This document shows positions 7,913-9,954 of a stretch of DNA of 9,954 nucleotides, one piece after another. Each line of letters opens with the position of its first letter. Positions within the stretch are counted from its first letter, which is position 1. Source of the DNA: Propionivibrio sp. (GTDB lineage Bacteria; Pseudomonadota; Gammaproteobacteria; Burkholderiales; Rhodocyclaceae). The stretch covers positions 1 to 9,954 of the forward strand of contig JAGNOM010000076.1 in assembly GCA_017990155.1 (NCBI GenBank), given 5' to 3'. The notes beneath the pieces are model-generated. The model did not search any database, had not been told where the DNA came from, and saw only the letters and a program-made list of their open reading frames with translations. Made by a program: the position numbers and the translations under genes.

Positions 7913-8878
7913 ATGAAAATCGAGCAATCGGCCGTGGCGATGACGGCCGGCCATAGCTTTTCCAGTGAACACGAGATCAGGATCGAATCGACGAGCAGTT
8001 TCCGGACGCTGTTCGACGGGGCCGCGCAGGCGTCGGAGTTATCCGCCATCAGCGAAGAAGACCGGCAGCGGCAATTGTTGCTGGTCCTCGAATCGCTGAT
8101 CGCGCGCATGTTGGAGTTCATCACCGGAAACCGCAGTTCGCGCGTCAGCGACCTGCGCGAAGCGCTACCCAAGGAAAGCTCGACGCCACAAGCGCCACGC
8201 GCGCGCCAGACCGAGATCGAATGGACGACCGAGACGACCGAATCGATTCGCGAGCAGGAGCGGACGGCGTTCGCATCGACTGGCAAGGTCCAGACGGCGG
8301 ACGGGCGAACGCTTGATTTCACGCTCGATCTCGCCATGTGCCGCGACTTCTCGTGCGAACGCAAGGCCATCACCGTCGAGAAGGCGGTGCTGCGCGACCC
8401 GCTGGTGATCAACTTCGACGGCAAGGCAGCAGAACTTTCGGGCAAGTGTTTTGCCTTCGATCTCGACTGTGACGGAGCGACGGAATCGGTCGCCGCTTTG
8501 GCCAGCGGCAGCGCGTATCTCGCTTTCGACCGCAACGACGATGGGCGCATCAACGACGGCAGCGAGCTCTTCGGCACGAAATCCGGCAACGGCTTCGCCG
8601 ATCTCGCCGCGTTCGACGACGACGGCAACCGCTGGCTGGACGAAAACGACGCCGTCTTCGACCGTCTGCGCATCTGGGAACCCGCCGATGCCGGTGAGGC
8701 GCGCCAGAGCACGCTGAGGGAGCGCGGCGTCGGCGCGCTCTATCTCGAGTCGGTGGCCACGCCTTTCTCGCTGACCGATTCGGAAAACCGGCTGCTCGCC
8801 CAGATCCGCGCCAGTGGCGTCTACCTGCGCGAGGATGGCGGTGTCGGCACGCTGCAACAGGTCGATCTGGCCGTCTAG
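7913..8878 (+). CDS. EF-hand-like / VCBS-type calcium-binding protein, function unknown
   Basis: 321 aa from the ATG at 7913. That start is chosen over an in-frame ATG at 7796 because AAGGAGG lies 5 bp before it and because the sigma-54 promoter lies between the two. The N-terminal third is polar and helical (SEEDRQRQLLLVLESLIARMLEFI, about 45-70) and is followed by a charged linker. The C-terminal part resembles the D-x-D-G modules found near the ends of large RTX adhesins and hemolysin-type proteins: DPLVINFDG, FDLDCDG (182-188), AFDRNDDGRINDGSELFG (loop from D206), and FDDDGNRWLDENDAVF (loop D235-D246, with arginine at the usual glycine position). These acidic loops suggest Ca2+ binding. 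No signal peptide or membrane segment is visible, so it is either cytoplasmic or exported by a route not needing one. Similar stand-alone proteins occur in Proteobacteria without a known role. Confidence 0.75.
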   Translation: MKIEQSAVAMTAGHSFSSEHEIRIESTSSFRTLFDGAAQASELSAISEEDRQRQLLLVLESLIARMLEFITGNRSSRVSDLREALPKESSTPQAPRARQTEIEWTTETTESIREQERTAFASTGKVQTADGRTLDFTLDLAMCRDFSCERKAITVEKAVLRDPLVINFDGKAAELSGKCFAFDLDCDGATESVAALASGSAYLAFDRNDDGRINDGSELFGTKSGNGFADLAAFDDDGNRWLDENDAVFDRLRIWEPADAGEARQSTLRERGVGALYLESVATPFSLTDSENRLLAQIRASGVYLREDGGVGTLQQVDLAV

Positions 8879-8889
8879 AAGCGGTTTGC

Positions 8890-8914
8890 GGGGCGGAGAA
8901 CGGTGCTCCGCCTC
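8890..8914 (+). terminator. strong hairpin after the Ca-binding protein gene, possible terminator
   Basis: GGCGGAG (8892-8898), seven-base loop, CTCCGCC (8906-8912), extended to nine pairs with one G-T pair, 11 bp after the stop codon. The following bases (CGTAATT) lack a real T-tract, so it may act as an mRNA end protector or a weak terminator. Confidence 0.45.
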
Positions 8915-9023
8915 CGTAATTCCCGCAGGACGTTGCGCAAACTACGGATTTTCAGCAGGTCGCGATTCTGCGAGCATCTGATCGGGATTCCGCCGGAGCG
9001 GGGTCGGGTGTGCGGAGAGACTC

Positions 9024-9518
9024 ATGGCAGATTTGGCGGATCAGAACAGGATTGTGGCAGTGCAGCGTGACCACACCGGCGTGGCGCCGGATACCCCGGC
9101 GTGCATCCCCGAGGGTGACGCCGCAAGTACCGAGTTCAACCATTTCGCCGAACGCGTGCTGCCGACCCTCAAGCAGTTGCGCCTGGCGCGCCAGCTGGCC
9201 GAGACGCTGGCCGGCGAACCGGTCTTGTCTGAGCCGGCCAGGATCGGCCGTTTCGCCCTGGAATCGATCCTGTCGATCGACGCAACGCTGCGCATGACCG
9301 GCGTCTACGATCTCTCCGAACTCGCCGTGCTCGAAAGCGACGCCACGCGGATGAACGCCGTCTGCCGCGTGCTCGACGAAGTGGGCGGGCGACTGCACGC
9401 ACTGGCACGGGCGCTTGCCCGGCAGATGGAGCACGCCGGCGAAGGGTGCGACACAGCAGCGCTGACCGCCTTGCTTGCGGCGCTCACCGCGCCACCCGAT
9501 TCCGGCCGCGCAGCCTGA
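9024..9518 (+). CDS. hypothetical small helical protein
   Basis: 164 aa, not recognised. GGAGAG (9014-9019) before the ATG supports translation, and codon use is like that of the neighbours. The first 35 residues are polar and probably disordered. From about residue 38 the sequence is almost wholly alpha-helical with heptad-like hydrophobics: FAERVLPTLKQLRLARQLAE, then IGRFALESILSIDATLRM, LSELAVLESDATRMNAVCRV, and LHALARALARQMEHA. It ends in an alanine-rich tail. No signal peptide, membrane segment or catalytic motif is visible. Its helical layout is loosely like that of the short DUF3077-type proteins of pseudomonads, but this is only an impression. It stands alone between the Ca-binding protein and vgrG, with 145 bp and 228 bp of flanking non-coding DNA. 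Confidence 0.7.
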   Translation: MADLADQNRIVAVQRDHTGVAPDTPACIPEGDAASTEFNHFAERVLPTLKQLRLARQLAETLAGEPVLSEPARIGRFALESILSIDATLRMTGVYDLSELAVLESDATRMNAVCRVLDEVGGRLHALARALARQMEHAGEGCDTAALTALLAALTAPPDSGRAA

Positions 9519-9746
9519 AGCCGGCAAGCATCGTCATTCGGGAACGGAGCAGCTTGAGTCACTTGCACCGGTGTGTCGAAGATGATCGCGAGATAACCCG
9601 GAGAGGTTTACCGGCACAACCATTAGCCCGGGCAAGCGGAAAGCACTTCTGCGAAGGTGCAATAAACCTATGTCATAAGACCTATATGTCCATTCTTTGT
9701 CCGGCGGTAGAATGCCAGACCGCAAATAGTCCTTGGTTTTTATCCC
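9519..9746 (+). promoter_or_regulatory. non-coding leader before vgrG with repeat, hairpin and possible -10
   Basis: 228 bp without a credible gene, and visibly richer in A/T from 9660 on. It contains a hairpin GCACTTC/GAAG-GTGC (9643-9660, seven pairs with one bulged G) and an imperfect direct repeat ACCTATGTC (9666-9674) / ACCTATATGTC (9680-9690). A TAGAAT -10-like element (9708-9713) lies 33 bp before the vgrG ATG, with no good -35. No Shine-Dalgarno precedes that ATG. The hairpin is followed by AATAAA, not a T run, so it is not a clear terminator. Confidence 0.4.
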
Positions 9747-9954
9747 ATGCATTCCACCCTCTCCGACCTCGCCGCCGCCGGCGTCTCCCTGTTCGGGCAG
9801 GGTTCCCGTCTGCTCAAGCTCCGCTTTCCCGAATCCAGTGGTTTTAGCGAAGAGTCCCTGTTGCCACACCGGTTGGCCGGCGAAGAAGGGCTATCGGTCA
9901 GCTATCGTTACGTTTTGGACTGTCTCTCCGCCGACACCCACCTCGAACTCAAGA
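9747..9954 (+). CDS. vgrG: type VI secretion tip protein VgrG, N-terminal fragment (3' truncated by window)
   Basis: 69 codons are visible before the window ends. The sequence begins MHSTLSDLAAAGVSLFGQGS and continues with RLLKLRFPES, LLPHRLAGEEGLSVSYRY and VLDCLSADTHLELK. The pattern 'LL-x-L...P..., LL-(x)n-G-EGLS-x-x-(F/Y)-x-Y-x-(L/V)-D-x-LS' is the start of the VgrG/Vgr (phage gpD-like) fold that forms the trimeric spike tip of type VI secretion systems. The ATG at 9747 is the only possible start in frame, since a stop (TAG, 9708-9710) lies upstream. No ribosome site is evident. Whether it carries a C-terminal effector extension or belongs to a T6SS cluster lies outside the window. A related phage or R-tailocin gpD-like protein is the alternative. 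Confidence 0.8.
   Translation, partial: MHSTLSDLAAAGVSLFGQGSRLLKLRFPESSGFSEESLLPHRLAGEEGLSVSYRYVLDCLSADTHLELK

Noticed and set aside
9403..9417. TGGCAC followed by TTGC, sigma-54-like
   Set aside because: Spacing is one base too long (GG-N11-GC) and it lies within the hypothetical gene.

Overview
The window looks like chromosomal DNA from a GC-rich betaproteobacterium, most likely of the Rhodocyclales (Dechloromonas/Azoarcus-like). This rests on the gene order ntrX-like regulator, trkA, trkH, hemE, priA, on the protein sequences and on the codon use. It is inferred from family knowledge, not from a search. All seven well-supported genes and the partial gene at each edge read rightwards.

Left part (1-4566): the C-terminal end of a sigma-54 activator of the NtrX type is followed by trkA and trkH, the regulatory and membrane subunits of the Trk potassium transporter, spaced 10 bp apart. 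Next comes hemE (uroporphyrinogen decarboxylase, haem synthesis) with a GTG start.

Middle (4567-4905): a 339-bp gene-free stretch is very different in composition from the rest. It holds two perfect DnaA boxes, a third palindromic near-match, a perfect IHF consensus, an AT-rich segment (32 A/T in 40 bases) and three spaced direct repeats. This is the layout of a replication origin or of another DnaA-IHF control site (datA/DARS-like, or a DnaA-controlled priA promoter). It lies directly before priA, the replication-restart helicase, and directly after hemE, the same neighbour as the Caulobacter origin. It is the most striking non-coding feature in the window.

Right part (4906-9518): priA is followed by an orphan periplasmic solute-binding protein. 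Next is an EF-hand-like calcium-binding protein preceded by a textbook sigma-54 promoter (GG-N10-GC) whose -24 element sits in one arm of a long inverted repeat. After it comes an unrecognised small helical protein.

Right edge (9519-9954): a 228-bp leader of mixed composition leads into the first 69 codons of a VgrG-type type VI secretion spike protein that runs out of the window. From the Ca-binding gene onward the region looks accessory; up to priA it is core housekeeping.
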